Origin: an uncultured Shimia sp.
GTDB lineage: Bacteria > Pseudomonadota > Alphaproteobacteria > Rhodobacterales > Rhodobacteraceae
Length of the DNA: 64,000 nt
NCBI RefSeq assembly: GCF_947493595.1
Contig: NZ_CANLRL010000002.1
Location: 372,001-436,000, forward strand
Reading direction: 5' to 3'
Program-made: the position numbers and the translations under genes
Notes under the pieces: model-generated
The model's input: only the letters and a program-made list of their open reading frames with translations
Databases searched by the model: none
Told to the model about the DNA's origin: nothing
In this document: one piece after another, positions 25,044 to 35,096 of the stretch
Layout: each line of letters begins with the position of its first letter
Position numbering within the stretch: position 1 is the first letter of the stretch

Positions 25044-26018
25044 ATGGACAAAAACTCGGGCCAAAAGCGCGCAGTGCACTACCTTTACCCTCCGGTCGAG
25101 CCGTTTGACCAGAGGATGCTGGACGTGGGCGATGGGCACAGCATCTATGTCGAACAGTCGGGCAATCCAAGCGGTTTGCCGGTTGTTGTGGTGCATGGCG
25201 GCCCAGGCGGTGGGTCAAGCCCAGCCATGCGGCGCTATTTTGATCCCAATGTGTATCGCGTGATCCTTTTTGATCAGCGAGGCTGTGGACATTCCAGACC
25301 GCATGCCGAGGTGGAAAACAACACCAGCTGGCATCTTGTGGCGGACATGGAACGTATTCGGGATACGCTGGAGATTGACGAATGGATCGTCTTTGGTGGC
25401 AGCTGGGGGGCCACTTTGTCGCTTCTGTATGCGCAATCCCATCCAACGCAGACAGTTTGTCTTGTATTGCGTGGTGTATTCCTGATGACCCAATCGGAGC
25501 TGGATTGGTTTTATGGTGGTGGGGCCGGTCATTTCTGGCCTGAACCTTGGGCGCGGTTCTCTGACCTTGTGCCGGAAGAAGAGCGGAGTGACCTGATTGA
25601 GGCCTATCATCACCGCCTGTTCTGTGGTGACCGTGCCACTGAGATCAAATTTGCACGCGCTTGGGCGAGTTGGGAAAATGCTTTAGCCTCGGTGTATTCC
25701 AATGGCCATGGGGGGGAAGCGCCAGCAGAGTATGCGCGCGCGTTCTCTCGGTTGGAGAATCACTACTTCCGCAATCGAGGTTTCCTTGGGGAAGACGGTC
25801 ATATTCTCGCAAATATGGCGGTTCTCAAAGAAATTCCCGGATACATCGTGCAAGGTCGGTACGACATGATTTGCCCGCCAAAAGCAGCGTACAATCTGGC
25901 GTCGGCCTGGGGTAACATGGCTGACTTGCGGGTTATTCGCAACGCGGGCCATGCTCTGTCAGAGCCAGGGATCAGCGCAGAACTTGTGCGCATCATGGAT
26001 GATTTGGCGCGGATCTAG
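25044..26018 (+). CDS. pip: Proline iminopeptidase
   Basis: An alpha/beta hydrolase of peptidase family S33 that releases N-terminal proline from peptides. It is 324 aa. The oxyanion motif VVVHGGPGGGSSP and FDQRGCGHSRPH are diagnostic of Pip. The nucleophile is S120 in FGGSWGATLSLLYA, the acid D in GRYDMICP and the base H in NAGHALSEPG. Cytoplasmic, no signal peptide. It lies 65 bp before a peptide-type solute-binding protein, a possible functional link in peptide use. Confidence 0.93.
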   Translation: MDKNSGQKRAVHYLYPPVEPFDQRMLDVGDGHSIYVEQSGNPSGLPVVVVHGGPGGGSSPAMRRYFDPNVYRVILFDQRGCGHSRPHAEVENNTSWHLVADMERIRDTLEIDEWIVFGGSWGATLSLLYAQSHPTQTVCLVLRGVFLMTQSELDWFYGGGAGHFWPEPWARFSDLVPEEERSDLIEAYHHRLFCGDRATEIKFARAWASWENALASVYSNGHGGEAPAEYARAFSRLENHYFRNRGFLGEDGHILANMAVLKEIPGYIVQGRYDMICPPKAAYNLASAWGNMADLRVIRNAGHALSEPGISAELVRIMDDLARI

Positions 26019-26083
26019 CAAAACGGCTGGACATTGGGGCCAGATGGCTTTCTCATCTACCCCCGATCTACCGGAGTTTGACT

Positions 26084-27589
26084 TTGTCACGCATTAGCAG
26101 ACGTAGCCTTTTGACCACCGGTGCCGCAGCAGGTGTGCTGGCGGCGTCAGGTTTGGGCTTGGCCGCGGCCAAGCCAAAAAATGGCGGCACTCTGCGGGCA
26201 GTATTGCCTGGCGGGCGATCAAGCGACACATGGGATACGCGATCCCACGACAGCCTCTTTATGATGGCAGCTTGCCACGGTGCAATTTTTGATTGTCTGA
26301 CCGAAGTTGGGCCAGATGGCGCGTTGCGCGGCGAATTGGCGGAAAGCTGGACGGCCAGTGCCGACGCGCGAATCTGGACGTTTGATTTGCGCGAAGGTGT
26401 GCAGTTTCACAACGGTAAGGCGTTTGTGGCGCAAGATGTGATTGAGAGCTTTGCTTTGCACATGGGGCAAAGTTTATCACCGGTTGAGCCGCTTCTGCGG
26501 GACGTTTCCGAGCTGAAGGCACTCGGGCCACATCAAGTGCAATTCACGTTGAATGCGCCCAATGCAGATTTCCCGTACCTGTTATCGGACTATCATCTGG
26601 TGATCTATCCGGCCGGTTACGTTGAGCTTGCGATGCAAAACGGAATTGGCACGGGACTGTATAAGGTGGAAGAGTTCTTGCCAGGGCAGGGGCTGCGTGC
26701 GCGCCGTGCACAGAACCATTACAAAGGAACGAAGGCGGGTTTCTTTGAGGCGCTTCACCTTCTCGGTGACACAGACCCCTCCGCGCGCCTCAATGCGCTA
26801 CTTGAAGGGTCCGTTGATGTCGCGGCGCAGATCGCACCAGCTCATGCGCATCAGATTACGGCCCAGTCTGGAATGTCTCTTCAGAACCTGAGTGGAAATC
26901 AGCACTACAGTTTTGCTGTTGGCGGCAACCTTGATCCGCAACGGGCAGCGGCTGTTCGGCGCGCGGTGAAATACGCCCTGGATCGGCCTGCCATTGTACA
27001 ACATAGCCTGCTGGGTTTTGGTCAGATTGGTGCAGATACGCCAATTGGGCCAGCGAACCCATATTTTTCTGATGTGCAGGCGTCGCTGGTGCATGACCCG
27101 GAGCAGGCAAGGTCGCTCCTGCAAAGCGTTGGTGCAGATCGGTTGTCCGTTGGGGTGTCGCCGCAGTCGATGCGAGATTTTGCCCCTGTGTTGGGATCCT
27201 TTGTCGCGCAGATGGCGCACGTCGGGCTGCAAGTAGATGTCACAAACAGCTACTCGAAAGCGTCGCTGCATTTTTCCGCAGGCAGGGCCACAGAGGATTG
27301 GGCGATGTCGACATATCTAGCGCCGGGAGGGCGTTGGAACTACGCTGGCTGGCAGGATAGCAGGGTGGGGCGGCTTTTGTTTGATGCGCGATCTGAAATG
27401 GATGCGCAAAAGCGGCAAGGTCTCTATGGCGAGCTTCAACACCTAGTTCAGCAAGACGGCAGTCTTGTTGTGCCGGCGTTTGCCAATCATTTGCAAGCAA
27501 CCTCAAAAGCCATCACCCCCCCTAGAACCATCGGTGCCCAATACGCGCTCGACAACGCGCGTTTCGCCGAGCGGTGGTGGCAAGCTTAG
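26084..27589 (+). CDS. Periplasmic peptide-type ABC solute-binding protein (SBP family 5)
   Basis: A 501-aa protein with a Tat signal (SRRSLLTTGAAAGVLAASG). The SBP_bac_5 fold is shown by NGGTLRAVLPGG, GELAESWTASADARIWTFDL and LREGVQFHNGKAFVAQDVIE-like segments. It should bind di- or oligopeptides or other cationic/peptidic solutes in the periplasm. TTG 26084 is chosen because GGAG lies 7 bp upstream; TTG 26078 is too close to it. No permease or ATPase gene is adjacent, so it is an orphan or delivers to a transporter encoded elsewhere. Confidence 0.88.
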   Translation: MSRISRRSLLTTGAAAGVLAASGLGLAAAKPKNGGTLRAVLPGGRSSDTWDTRSHDSLFMMAACHGAIFDCLTEVGPDGALRGELAESWTASADARIWTFDLREGVQFHNGKAFVAQDVIESFALHMGQSLSPVEPLLRDVSELKALGPHQVQFTLNAPNADFPYLLSDYHLVIYPAGYVELAMQNGIGTGLYKVEEFLPGQGLRARRAQNHYKGTKAGFFEALHLLGDTDPSARLNALLEGSVDVAAQIAPAHAHQITAQSGMSLQNLSGNQHYSFAVGGNLDPQRAAAVRRAVKYALDRPAIVQHSLLGFGQIGADTPIGPANPYFSDVQASLVHDPEQARSLLQSVGADRLSVGVSPQSMRDFAPVLGSFVAQMAHVGLQVDVTNSYSKASLHFSAGRATEDWAMSTYLAPGGRWNYAGWQDSRVGRLLFDARSEMDAQKRQGLYGELQHLVQQDGSLVVPAFANHLQATSKAITPPRTIGAQYALDNARFAERWWQA

Positions 27590-27691
27590 GCATATTTTCC
27601 AAGAGGGCTTGCAGACTCGCCTCTGTCGACGTATATCCCTCTCAACAGCGGCGCGGTCGGGTTAGCCTGAACGCTCCACCGGGAAAGATCG

Positions 27692-27714
27692 ACGGGCCGC
27701 GGGCCCGTTTTTTT
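27692..27714 (+). terminator. Intrinsic terminator in the rimP-nusA-infB leader
   Basis: Stem ACGGGCC / GGCCCGT (27692-27698 with 27702-27708), GCG loop, then seven T residues (27708-27714). It lies only 17 bp upstream of the rimP start in the reading direction. It is either the end of transcription from the solute-binding gene or an attenuator of the nusA operon. Confidence 0.8.
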
Positions 27715-27731
27715 GTGCTTGGAATATGCCT

Positions 27732-28325
27732 ATGAGTGACCTCATTGCCAAAGCGGCGATCGACCGCAAGCTGGCAGATATTGTTGCCCCAGTCGTTGAA
27801 GACATGGGGTTCGAGTTGGTGCGTTTGCGCCTCATGGGCGGAAAATCCCACACCTTGCAGATCATGGCGGAGCGCCCTGGCGGTGGGATCGAAGTGGATG
27901 AATGCGCCCAGATCTCCAATGCGGTCAGCGCGGTGTTGGACGTTGAGGATCCGTTGTCGGATTCCTACACACTTGAAGTCGGAAGCCCCGGTGTGGACCG
28001 TCCTTTGACCCGCTTGAAGGATTTTGACGCATACGAGGGCTATGAAGCCAAAATTGAAACGGCGGAACTCATTGATGGTCGCAAACGCTTTCGCGGTGTT
28101 TTGGCGGGAATCGAAGGCGAAGACGTTTTGATCAATATCGAAGATCAGGGTGAGACCGTCACGGTGGGCCTGAACTTTGACTGGTTGGCGGATGCCAAGC
28201 TGATGCTGACGGATGACCTGATTAAGGAAATGCTGAAAGCGCGCAAAGAAGCGGGCATTCTGAACGAAGACGATTTTGACGACATTGAGACCGGCGAACA
28301 AGCGCCCGGCGAGTCTGAGGAGTAA
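27732..28325 (+). CDS. rimP: Ribosome maturation factor RimP
   Basis: Needed for maturation of the 30S subunit. It is 197 aa, with N-terminal domain [20 protein letters not shown] and [20 protein letters not shown], then [16 protein letters not shown], the family signature. A C-terminal SH3-like domain and an acidic tail ([18 protein letters not shown]) follow. The second ATG (27732) is chosen because GGA lies 8 bp upstream. First gene of rimP-nusA-ylxR-infB, the standard bacterial order. Confidence 0.95.
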   Translation: MSDLIAKAAIDRKLADIVAPVVEDMGFELVRLRLMGGKSHTLQIMAERPGGGIEVDECAQISNAVSAVLDVEDPLSDSYTLEVGSPGVDRPLTRLKDFDAYEGYEAKIETAELIDGRKRFRGVLAGIEGEDVLINIEDQGETVTVGLNFDWLADAKLMLTDDLIKEMLKARKEAGILNEDDFDDIETGEQAPGESEE

Positions 28326-28329
28326 TACC

Positions 28330-29946
28330 ATGGCAATCACCTCTGCAAACCAGCTGGAGCTGCTGCAAACCGCCGAAGCCGTTGCTCGGGAGAAAATGAT
28401 CGACCCGGGTCTCGTGGTTGAAGCGATGGAAGAATCGCTCGCCCGTGCCGCTAAAAGCCGTTACGGCGCCGAAATGGACATTCGTGTGTCTATTGACCGC
28501 AAAACCGGTAAGGCGACTTTCACGCGTGTGCGTACGGTTGTTGAAGACGATCTTCTGGAAAACTACCAGGCTGAGTTCACCGTCGAGCAGGCCAAGCAGT
28601 ATATGGCAAACCCGGAAATCGGCCAGCAGTTCATCGAAGAAGTGCCGCCGGTTGAAATGGGCCGCATTGCCGCGCAATCCGCTAAGCAGGTGATCCTGCA
28701 GAAGGTGCGCGAAGCTGAGCGTGATCGTCAGTATGAAGACTTCAAAGACCGCGCCGGTACCATCATCAACGGCGCCGTGAAGCGCGAAGAGTTTGGCAAT
28801 GTGATTGTCGACGTAGGTGGTGCCGAAGCTGTGCTGCGTCGCAACGACAAAATCGGCCGAGAGAGCTACCGGTCCGGCGACCGCGTGCGTGCCTTCATCA
28901 AAGAAGTGCGTCGTGAGCCCCGTGGCCACCAGATTTTCTTGAGCCGGACCGCGCCAGAATTCATGGCCGAGCTGTTCAAGATGGAAGTGCCTGAAATTTA
29001 TGATGGCATCATCGACATCAAAGCGGTGGCGCGTGACCCAGGTTCTCGCGCCAAGATAGCTGTAATCTCACACGATGGTTCTATCGATCCGGTTGGTGCT
29101 TGTGTTGGTATGCGTGGATCCCGCGTTCAGGCCGTTGTGAACGAGCTGCAAGGCGAGAAAATTGACATCATCCCATGGAACGAAGATCAGCCGACGTTCC
29201 TTGTGAATGCGCTTCAACCTGCCGAAGTATCCAAAGTTGTTCTGGACGAAGAAGCCGGCAAAATCGAAGTTGTTGTACCAGACGAGCAGCTGTCTTTGGC
29301 GATTGGTCGCCGTGGCCAGAACGTGCGTCTCGCCAGCCAGCTGACCGCGCTGGACATTGACATCATGACCGAAGCGGAAGAATCCGAGCGCCGTCAGAAA
29401 GAGTTCGAAGAGCGTACCAAACTGTTTATGGAAACTCTGGATCTGGACGAGTTCTTTGCTCAGCTTTTGGTGTCCGAAGGCTTCACCAACCTCGAAGAGG
29501 TTGCTTATGTTGAGATTGATGAACTGCTGGTCATTGATGGTGTAGACGAAGGCACCGCAGGTGAGCTTCAGGCGCGTGCGCGTGATTTCATCGACGCGAA
29601 AAACAAAGCGGCTCTGGATGCTGCCCGTGAGCTGGGTGTTCAGGATAGCTTGGTTGCCTTTGAGGGCCTGACACCCCAGATGATTGAAGCGTTGGCCAAA
29701 GACGGTGTGTTGAACCTCGAAGATTTTGCAACTTGCGCCGACTGGGAGCTTGCTGGTGGTTGGACCACCGATGGCGGCGAACGGATCAAAGATGACGGTG
29801 TGCTTGAGCCCTTTGGCGTGACGTTGGAAGAGGCGCAGGACATGGTCATGACCGCCCGCATCGTTTTGGGATGGGTTGATCCTGCCGAGTTGGAAGCGGA
29901 AGCCGCGGAAGATGACGAAAACACATCTGAGGAGGCTGAGGCCTGA
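28330..29946 (+). CDS. nusA: Transcription termination/antitermination factor NusA
   Basis: An RNA polymerase-binding factor controlling pausing, termination and antitermination. It is 538 aa. The N-terminal domain (about 1-130) is followed by an S1 domain (GNVIVDVGGAEAVLRRNDKI), KH1 (VGACVGMRGSRVQAVVNELQ) and KH2 (LSLAIGRRGQNVRLASQLTA). Two C-terminal helix-hairpin-helix-type acidic repeats follow. ATG 28330 comes 2 bp after the rimP stop, with GAGGAGT overlapping the rimP end as ribosome site. It may bind its own leader, where a terminator is seen. Confidence 0.97.
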   Translation: MAITSANQLELLQTAEAVAREKMIDPGLVVEAMEESLARAAKSRYGAEMDIRVSIDRKTGKATFTRVRTVVEDDLLENYQAEFTVEQAKQYMANPEIGQQFIEEVPPVEMGRIAAQSAKQVILQKVREAERDRQYEDFKDRAGTIINGAVKREEFGNVIVDVGGAEAVLRRNDKIGRESYRSGDRVRAFIKEVRREPRGHQIFLSRTAPEFMAELFKMEVPEIYDGIIDIKAVARDPGSRAKIAVISHDGSIDPVGACVGMRGSRVQAVVNELQGEKIDIIPWNEDQPTFLVNALQPAEVSKVVLDEEAGKIEVVVPDEQLSLAIGRRGQNVRLASQLTALDIDIMTEAEESERRQKEFEERTKLFMETLDLDEFFAQLLVSEGFTNLEEVAYVEIDELLVIDGVDEGTAGELQARARDFIDAKNKAALDAARELGVQDSLVAFEGLTPQMIEALAKDGVLNLEDFATCADWELAGGWTTDGGERIKDDGVLEPFGVTLEEAQDMVMTARIVLGWVDPAELEAEAAEDDENTSEEAEA

Positions 29947-29969
29947 TCTCAGGCCTCAGTGGGCGTGAG

Positions 29970-30602
29970 ATGAGTCGCGGTGGCCGTCCCGGCAAAAAGG
30001 GTGAAACGCCAGAGCGTAAGTGCATTGTCACTGGCGCTGTGGCGCCAAAAGAAGGGCTATTGCGGTTCGTCGTTGGGCCGGATGCGCAGGTTGTGCCGGA
30101 TGTCACTGGCAAGTTGCCCGGACGGGGCATGTGGGTGACGGCGTCGGCGGAGATTTTGGCAAAGGCTTCCAAAAAGGGTGTCTTTGCCCGTTCTGCCAAA
30201 CAGCAGGTGATTGTGCCTGATGACTTGGTGGAGGAAGTGACCCGTCAGTTGGGGCGCCGGACGGTTGAGTTGATCAGCTTGGCACGCAAATCCGGCTCGG
30301 CGGTGACAGGGTACGAAAAAGTAAAGGACTGGTTAGTCAAAGGCGAAGCCAAAGTCCTGCTGCAGGCCAGCGATGGTTCAGAGCGCGGCAAATCGAAACT
30401 AAGGCCTCCAAATGGAGGTCACCACATAGATTGGCTCTCATCTGCTGAATTGGGTTTGGCATTTGGGCGACAAACTGTGATACATGGAGCGCTTGCGTCT
30501 GGCGGACTCACAAAACGTGTTGTAGAGGAAGCCCTAAGATTAAAAGGCGTACGCGAAGAAACGGTGGCAGCGGCCTCCGGGAAGGACAAGACAGCCAGAT
30601 GA
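29970..30602 (+). CDS. YlxR (DUF448) RNA-binding protein with C-terminal extension
   Basis: A 210-aa protein, longer than Gram-positive YlxR (about 90 aa). Residues 1-95 hold the YlxR domain ([20 protein letters not shown] and [12 protein letters not shown]). Residues 100-185 resemble an L7Ae-type ribosomal fold ([20 protein letters not shown] ... [17 protein letters not shown]), a fusion usual in alphaproteobacteria. It is probably an RNA-binding partner of transcription or ribosome assembly. Its TGA overlaps the infB ATG (ATGA). Confidence 0.9.
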   Translation: MSRGGRPGKKGETPERKCIVTGAVAPKEGLLRFVVGPDAQVVPDVTGKLPGRGMWVTASAEILAKASKKGVFARSAKQQVIVPDDLVEEVTRQLGRRTVELISLARKSGSAVTGYEKVKDWLVKGEAKVLLQASDGSERGKSKLRPPNGGHHIDWLSSAELGLAFGRQTVIHGALASGGLTKRVVEEALRLKGVREETVAAASGKDKTAR

Positions 30603-33091
30603 GCGATAACGACGGTAAAAAAACCTTGGGTCTGCGCGGCGGCAACCGCCCCGGCAATGTAACGCAGAGCTTCAGCCATGGACGTAAGAAAAATGTCGTG
30701 GTGGAAACCAAGCGTAAGCGCGTTGTGGTGCCTAAGCCCGGCGCGGCCAAAACTGGTGGCGGATCTCCAAGAGCTGGTGGCGACCCCTCTCGGCGTCCGT
30801 CTGGAATTTCCGACGCGGAAATGGAACGCCGCCTGAAGGCGCTTCAGGCCGCCAAAGCGCGCGAAGCCGAGGATGCAGCGAAGCGTGAGGCTGAAGAAAA
30901 AGCCCGCGCTGAAGCCCGCGAACGCCGCCGGTTGGAGGCTGAGGCCAAAGAACGCGAGCAGCGTGAAGCGGAAGAACGCGCCCGCAAAAAGGCAGAGGAC
31001 GAAGAGCGTAAGAAGAAAGAAGCTGCTGATGCTGCTGCCAAGCGTGCCGCGGCGGAAGCTGCTGCGCCTGCGCCTTCTTCTGCGCCACAAGGTCGTGGGG
31101 CGCCAACTGGCAAACCTGCGCCAGCGCAAACACCGCGCAAGGCTGACCGTGAGCGCGACCAGCGTGGTCGTGGCAAAGGCCGTGATGACGGACGTCGATC
31201 CGGCAAGCTGACATTGGGCCAGGCAACTGGTGGTGAGAACAACCGTCACCGTTCCATGGCGGCGATGAAGCGTAAGCAAGAGCGTGCGCGTCAAAAAGCC
31301 ATGGGTGGCCAGGTTGAACGTGAAAAGGTTATTCGTGACGTTCAGCTGCCAGAAGCCATCGTGGTTTCCGAGCTGGCGAACCGTATGGCAGAACGTGTTG
31401 CTGACGTTGTGAAAGCGTTGATGAACATGGGCATGATGGTGACGCAAAACCAAACGCTTGATGCAGATACTGCGGAACTCATCATTCAGGAATTTGGCCA
31501 TAACGTTGTACGTGTTTCCGATGCCGACGTTGAAGACGTGATTTCCGATGTGGAAGACGATGACGGCGCAATGCAGCCGCGTCCTCCTGTTATCACCATC
31601 ATGGGCCACGTTGATCACGGTAAAACCTCTCTGCTGGATGCCATCCGGGATGCCAAAGTGGTGTCCGGTGAAGCCGGCGGAATCACACAGCACATCGGTG
31701 CGTATCAGGTACAAACCGACGAAGATGTGACGCTATCGTTCCTCGATACACCGGGTCACGCGGCGTTTACGTCGATGCGATCTCGCGGTGCTCAGGTAAC
31801 AGACATTGTGGTTTTGGTTGTTGCAGCAGACGACTCTGTCATGCCGCAAACTGTCGAAGCGATTGCACACGCAAAAGCCGCCGAAGTGCCAATGATCGTG
31901 GCAATCAACAAGATCGACCGCCCTGCGGCTGATCCGAACAAGGTTCGCGCAGAGCTGTTGCAACACGAAGTGATTGTGGAAGCGATGTCCGGTGAAGTGC
32001 AAGACGTGGAAGTTTCCGCGCACACTGGGCAGGGTCTGGATCAGTTGCTGGAAGCGATCGCGCTGCAGGCGGAGATTCTGGAACTCAAAGCCAACCCGGA
32101 TCGCGCTGCACAGGGTGCGGTGATTGAAGCTCAACTTGATGTTGGCCGTGGTCCAGTTGCTACTGTTCTGGTTCAGAAAGGCACATTGCGTCAGGGCGAT
32201 ATCTTTGTTGTCGGTGAGCAGTACGGTAAAGTACGTGCGCTGATTAACGACAAAGGTGAGCGCGTCAAAGAAGCTGGTCCATCGGTGCCAGTAGAGGTGC
32301 TTGGTCTGAATGGTACACCGGAAGCGGGCGACGTTCTGAACGTCACAGAGACCGAAGCGCAAGCGCGTGAAATTGCTGAATACCGTGAGCAAGCTGCGAA
32401 GGACAAACGTGCGGCGGCTGGTGCAGCCACAACGCTTGAGCAGCTGATGCAGAAGGCCAAAGAAGATGAGAATGTGGCAGAGCTGCCAATTCTCGTTAAG
32501 GCTGACGTGCAAGGTTCCGCTGAAGCGATCGTTCAGGCGATGGAGAAAATCGGCAACAACGAAGTTCGTGTGCGGGTACTGCACTCCGGAGTTGGCGCGA
32601 TTACAGAAACCGATGTTGGGTTGGCCGAAGCGTCCGGTGCTCCGATCATGGGCTTCAATGTTCGGGCAAACACGTCCGCACGTAACACAGCCAACCAAAA
32701 GGGCGTTGAGATCCGCTACTATTCGGTGATCTATGACCTGGTGGATGATGTGAAAGCGGCGGCTTCTGGCTTGCTGTCTGCAGAAATTCGCGAAAACTTC
32801 ATTGGCTATGCAGCGATCAAAGAAGTCTTCAAGGTGACCGGAGTTGGCAAAGTGGCTGGCTGTATTGTCACCGAAGGCGTGGCACGCCGTTCGGCGGGTG
32901 TACGACTGCTGCGTGACAACGTGGTTATCCACGAAGGCACGCTCAAGACGCTGAAGCGCTTCAAAGATGAAGTCGCGGAAGTTCAGTCTGGTCAAGAATG
33001 CGGTATGGCATTTGAGAACTATGACGATGTGCGCGCTGGTGACGTCATCGAAATCTTCGAACGTGAAGAAGTGACAAGGACGCTGGATTAA
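30599..33091 (+). CDS. infB: Translation initiation factor IF-2
   Basis: A GTPase placing initiator tRNA on the 30S subunit. It is 830 aa. The N-terminal third is a highly charged, low-complexity region rich in Ala, Glu, Lys and Arg, followed by the IF2-N domain. The G domain begins with [17 protein letters not shown] (about residue 335), then [15 protein letters not shown] and NKIDRP. Domains II-IV follow to the end. The alternating charge of the N-terminal region explains the long shadow frames seen on both strands. Confidence 0.98.
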   Translation: MSDNDGKKTLGLRGGNRPGNVTQSFSHGRKKNVVVETKRKRVVVPKPGAAKTGGGSPRAGGDPSRRPSGISDAEMERRLKALQAAKAREAEDAAKREAEEKARAEARERRRLEAEAKEREQREAEERARKKAEDEERKKKEAADAAAKRAAAEAAAPAPSSAPQGRGAPTGKPAPAQTPRKADRERDQRGRGKGRDDGRRSGKLTLGQATGGENNRHRSMAAMKRKQERARQKAMGGQVEREKVIRDVQLPEAIVVSELANRMAERVADVVKALMNMGMMVTQNQTLDADTAELIIQEFGHNVVRVSDADVEDVISDVEDDDGAMQPRPPVITIMGHVDHGKTSLLDAIRDAKVVSGEAGGITQHIGAYQVQTDEDVTLSFLDTPGHAAFTSMRSRGAQVTDIVVLVVAADDSVMPQTVEAIAHAKAAEVPMIVAINKIDRPAADPNKVRAELLQHEVIVEAMSGEVQDVEVSAHTGQGLDQLLEAIALQAEILELKANPDRAAQGAVIEAQLDVGRGPVATVLVQKGTLRQGDIFVVGEQYGKVRALINDKGERVKEAGPSVPVEVLGLNGTPEAGDVLNVTETEAQAREIAEYREQAAKDKRAAAGAATTLEQLMQKAKEDENVAELPILVKADVQGSAEAIVQAMEKIGNNEVRVRVLHSGVGAITETDVGLAEASGAPIMGFNVRANTSARNTANQKGVEIRYYSVIYDLVDDVKAAASGLLSAEIRENFIGYAAIKEVFKVTGVGKVAGCIVTEGVARRSAGVRLLRDNVVIHEGTLKTLKRFKDEVAEVQSGQECGMAFENYDDVRAGDVIEIFEREEVTRTLD

Positions 33092-33116
33092 TCCAGCGTC
33101 TGCGCGACAAGCCAAG

Positions 33117-33151
33117 AAAAAGGCCGCCTTCGAGAGAGGCGGCCTTTTTCT
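33117..33151 (+). terminator. Intrinsic terminator of the nusA-infB operon
   Basis: AAAGGCCGCC / GGCGGCCTTT stem with a short CTTCGAGAGA-type loop and a T5 tract (33119-33149), 25 bp after the infB stop. The reverse strand also has a T run, so it can serve the minus-strand small ORF as well. Confidence 0.9.
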
Positions 33152-33168
33152 TTAGATTGTCTTGGCTC

Positions 33169-33294
33169 TTAGGAGATCGGCTTCCCAGAGTACACCGTGT
33201 CTCCTACGCGGATCGAAACCCGGCCATCAGGTAGGTTTTTGATCACCTGACCCTGAATAGAAACACAACTTCCAACTGTGATCGTCTTAAGCAT
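33169..33294 (-). CDS. Small conserved-looking protein of 41 residues, function unknown
   Basis: Minus-strand ORF of 41 codons plus stop: MLKTITVGSCVSIQGQVIKN, then LPDGRVSIRVGDTVYSGKPIS. The ATG (33294) has GGGGA 8 bp upstream, a credible ribosome site, and the terminator at 33117-33151 lies just beyond its stop. The alternating hydrophobic pattern (VSIQGQVIKN, GRVSIRVGD) suggests a small beta-barrel. It lies between convergent infB and the mutT gene on its own strand. I do not recognise the family. Confidence 0.55.
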   Translation of the reverse strand: MLKTITVGSCVSIQGQVIKNLPDGRVSIRVGDTVYSGKPIS

Positions 33295-33471
33295 GTCAAA
33301 AATCCCCATTTGATTGACATCGAAGAAACAGTAAATTGGTTAACATTTCGTGCACATGGCCCGTTACATAGGTTTCATATTAGGACACAATCTTTCCTTA
33401 AGAAAGGTTTCGGTTTCCCAAACTGCCACAAAATGTCGCCCAAAAGACGGCCAGATGCACATCTTGTACCC

Positions 33472-33870
33472 TTAGAGCCAATCCCTGAGGATCGGAATCA
33501 GCGGAATATCTGCAGGTGGCATTTCGTAGTTGCGCAGATCTTTGGCCTTTACCCAAGCTAAGGTCTGCCCCTCTTGTGCAGATGGGATGCCGTTCCATTT
33601 GCGGCACGCAAAGAGCGGCATGAGTAGGTGGAAGTCGTCGTAACTGTGCGATGCAAAGGTCAGAGGCGCTAGGCAACTTTCCCACGTGTCGATGCCCAAC
33701 TCTTCCTTGAGTTCACGTACCAAAGCCACCTCGGGGGTCTCACCGGCTTCGATCTTCCCCCCAGGAAACTCCCACAGTCCAGCCATGGATTTGCCTTCGG
33801 GTCTTTGAGCGAGCAAGATGCGCCCATCGACGTCGATAAGTGCGACAGCGGCCACCAAAACAGTTTTCAC
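33472..33870 (-). CDS. mutT: 8-oxo-dGTP diphosphatase (MutT-type Nudix)
   Basis: Removes oxidised dGTP from the nucleotide pool. It is 132 aa. MKTVLVAAVALIDVDGRILL is the MutT-type opening, with LLAQRPEGKSMAGLWEFPGG and Nudix box GGKIEAGETPEVALVRELKE followed by ELG. The GTG start (33870) overlaps the argJ stop as GTGA, so the two are translationally coupled. The same argJ-mutT pairing is, as I recall, common in roseobacters. Confidence 0.93.
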   Translation of the reverse strand: MKTVLVAAVALIDVDGRILLAQRPEGKSMAGLWEFPGGKIEAGETPEVALVRELKEELGIDTWESCLAPLTFASHSYDDFHLLMPLFACRKWNGIPSAQEGQTLAWVKAKDLRNYEMPPADIPLIPILRDWL

Positions 33871-35096
33871 GAGCGATAATCCGCATTGATGGTGATGTAG
33901 CCGTGGGTCAAGTCACAGGTCCACATGGTGTCTTCAGCGTCCCCCAGGCCCAAATCGACGTGCACAACAATGTTCTGTTGTTTCATGTAGTCGGAGCCAT
34001 CTTCCTCTTTATAAGTAGGAGACACCCACCCGTTTTCGGCCACCAAGAGGTCGCCAAATCGAATGCTCAAGAGATCGCGATCCGCGGCTGCACCTGACTT
34101 GCCAATGGCCATTATCACGCGTCCCCAGTTTGGGTCTTCGCCTGCGATTGCGGTTTTGACGAGCGGGGAATTCGCAATGGCGGAGGCGTGGATGCGTGCG
34201 TCGGTTGAGGTCTGGGCACCTGTTACTTTGACTTCGACAAACTTTGTTGCGCCCTCGCCATCACGCACAACTTGATGGGCCAAATCGCGCATCACTTCGT
34301 GAAGCGCATGTTTGAACTCTACAGAGTAGCTGGACAACTCCACTTCTGAGGCACCTGTCGCCGCCACAAGAAGTGTGTCGGACGTAGAGGTATCGCTATC
34401 AACGGTGATGGCATTGAAAGTGACTTCATTGAGCTCGGAAACCAGAGTTTGAAGCTCCGCCCGGCTGATCTTGGCGTCGGTGAAAATATAGACCAGCATT
34501 GTTGCCATGTCAGGCGCGATCATGCCGGAACCCTTGGCGATTCCGGCAATGTTGACCGATTTATCCCCGACCTTGATGGACTTACACGCCCCTTTGGCAA
34601 AAGTATCAGTGGTTCGAATGGCCTCTGCAGCATCTTCGATATTGTCTTCCGACAATGCGCCGCGCAACTCTTCCAATTTGGTGGTGATCCGGCTGTGAGG
34701 AAGAGGCTCCCCAATCACACCTGTTGAGGAGGTGAAAACCCGGCTCTCGGGTAAACCGGTGCTAGCGGAAACAGCCTGCGTGACGGCGCGAACCGAGCTT
34801 TCGCCGTTACTTCCAGTAAAGGCATTTGCATTGCCGGCATTGACCAGAATGGCCGCTCCTGAGGGCTCATCTGAACCAATCTTGGCCTGACAATCCAGCA
34901 CCGCGGCAGATCGCGTTGCAGACTTGGTAAACACGCCTGCGATGGTGCTACCAGGTTGCAAAACGGCCAGCATGACGTCTTTGCGTCCACTGTATTTAAT
35001 GCCTGCCTCTAGGGCGGAGAAGGAGGCACCCTTGATGACCGGAAGGTCAGGAAAGTGCTCGGGCGCAAGCGGCGAAATATGTTCGATCTTTGCCAT
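33867..35096 (-). CDS. argJ: Bifunctional glutamate N-acetyltransferase / amino-acid acetyltransferase
   Basis: Transfers the acetyl group from N-acetylornithine to glutamate, recycling it in arginine synthesis; the bifunctional form also uses acetyl-CoA. It is 409 aa. Autoproteolysis into two chains is predicted before the threonine in APDMATMLVYIFTDA (nucleophile Thr). VFTSSTGVIGEPLPH and GEDPNWGRVIMAIGKSG are family signatures. It starts immediately after the stop of the parvulin gene (TAA-ATG on the minus strand) and overlaps mutT. Confidence 0.96.
   Translation of the reverse strand: MAKIEHISPLAPEHFPDLPVIKGASFSALEAGIKYSGRKDVMLAVLQPGSTIAGVFTKSATRSAAVLDCQAKIGSDEPSGAAILVNAGNANAFTGSNGESSVRAVTQAVSASTGLPESRVFTSSTGVIGEPLPHSRITTKLEELRGALSEDNIEDAAEAIRTTDTFAKGACKSIKVGDKSVNIAGIAKGSGMIAPDMATMLVYIFTDAKISRAELQTLVSELNEVTFNAITVDSDTSTSDTLLVAATGASEVELSSYSVEFKHALHEVMRDLAHQVVRDGEGATKFVEVKVTGAQTSTDARIHASAIANSPLVKTAIAGEDPNWGRVIMAIGKSGAAADRDLLSIRFGDLLVAENGWVSPTYKEEDGSDYMKQQNIVVHVDLGLGDAEDTMWTCDLTHGYITINADYRS

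Noticed and set aside
30419-31714. 431-codon open frame opposite ylxR/infB
   Set aside because: Arises from the repetitive GCN/GAR codons in the IF-2 N-terminal region; no start signal or known domain.
31733-33115. 460-codon open frame opposite infB
   Set aside because: Antisense shadow of infB in the same codon phase; no domain, and its translation is rich in Cys, His and Phe as expected for the mirror frame.
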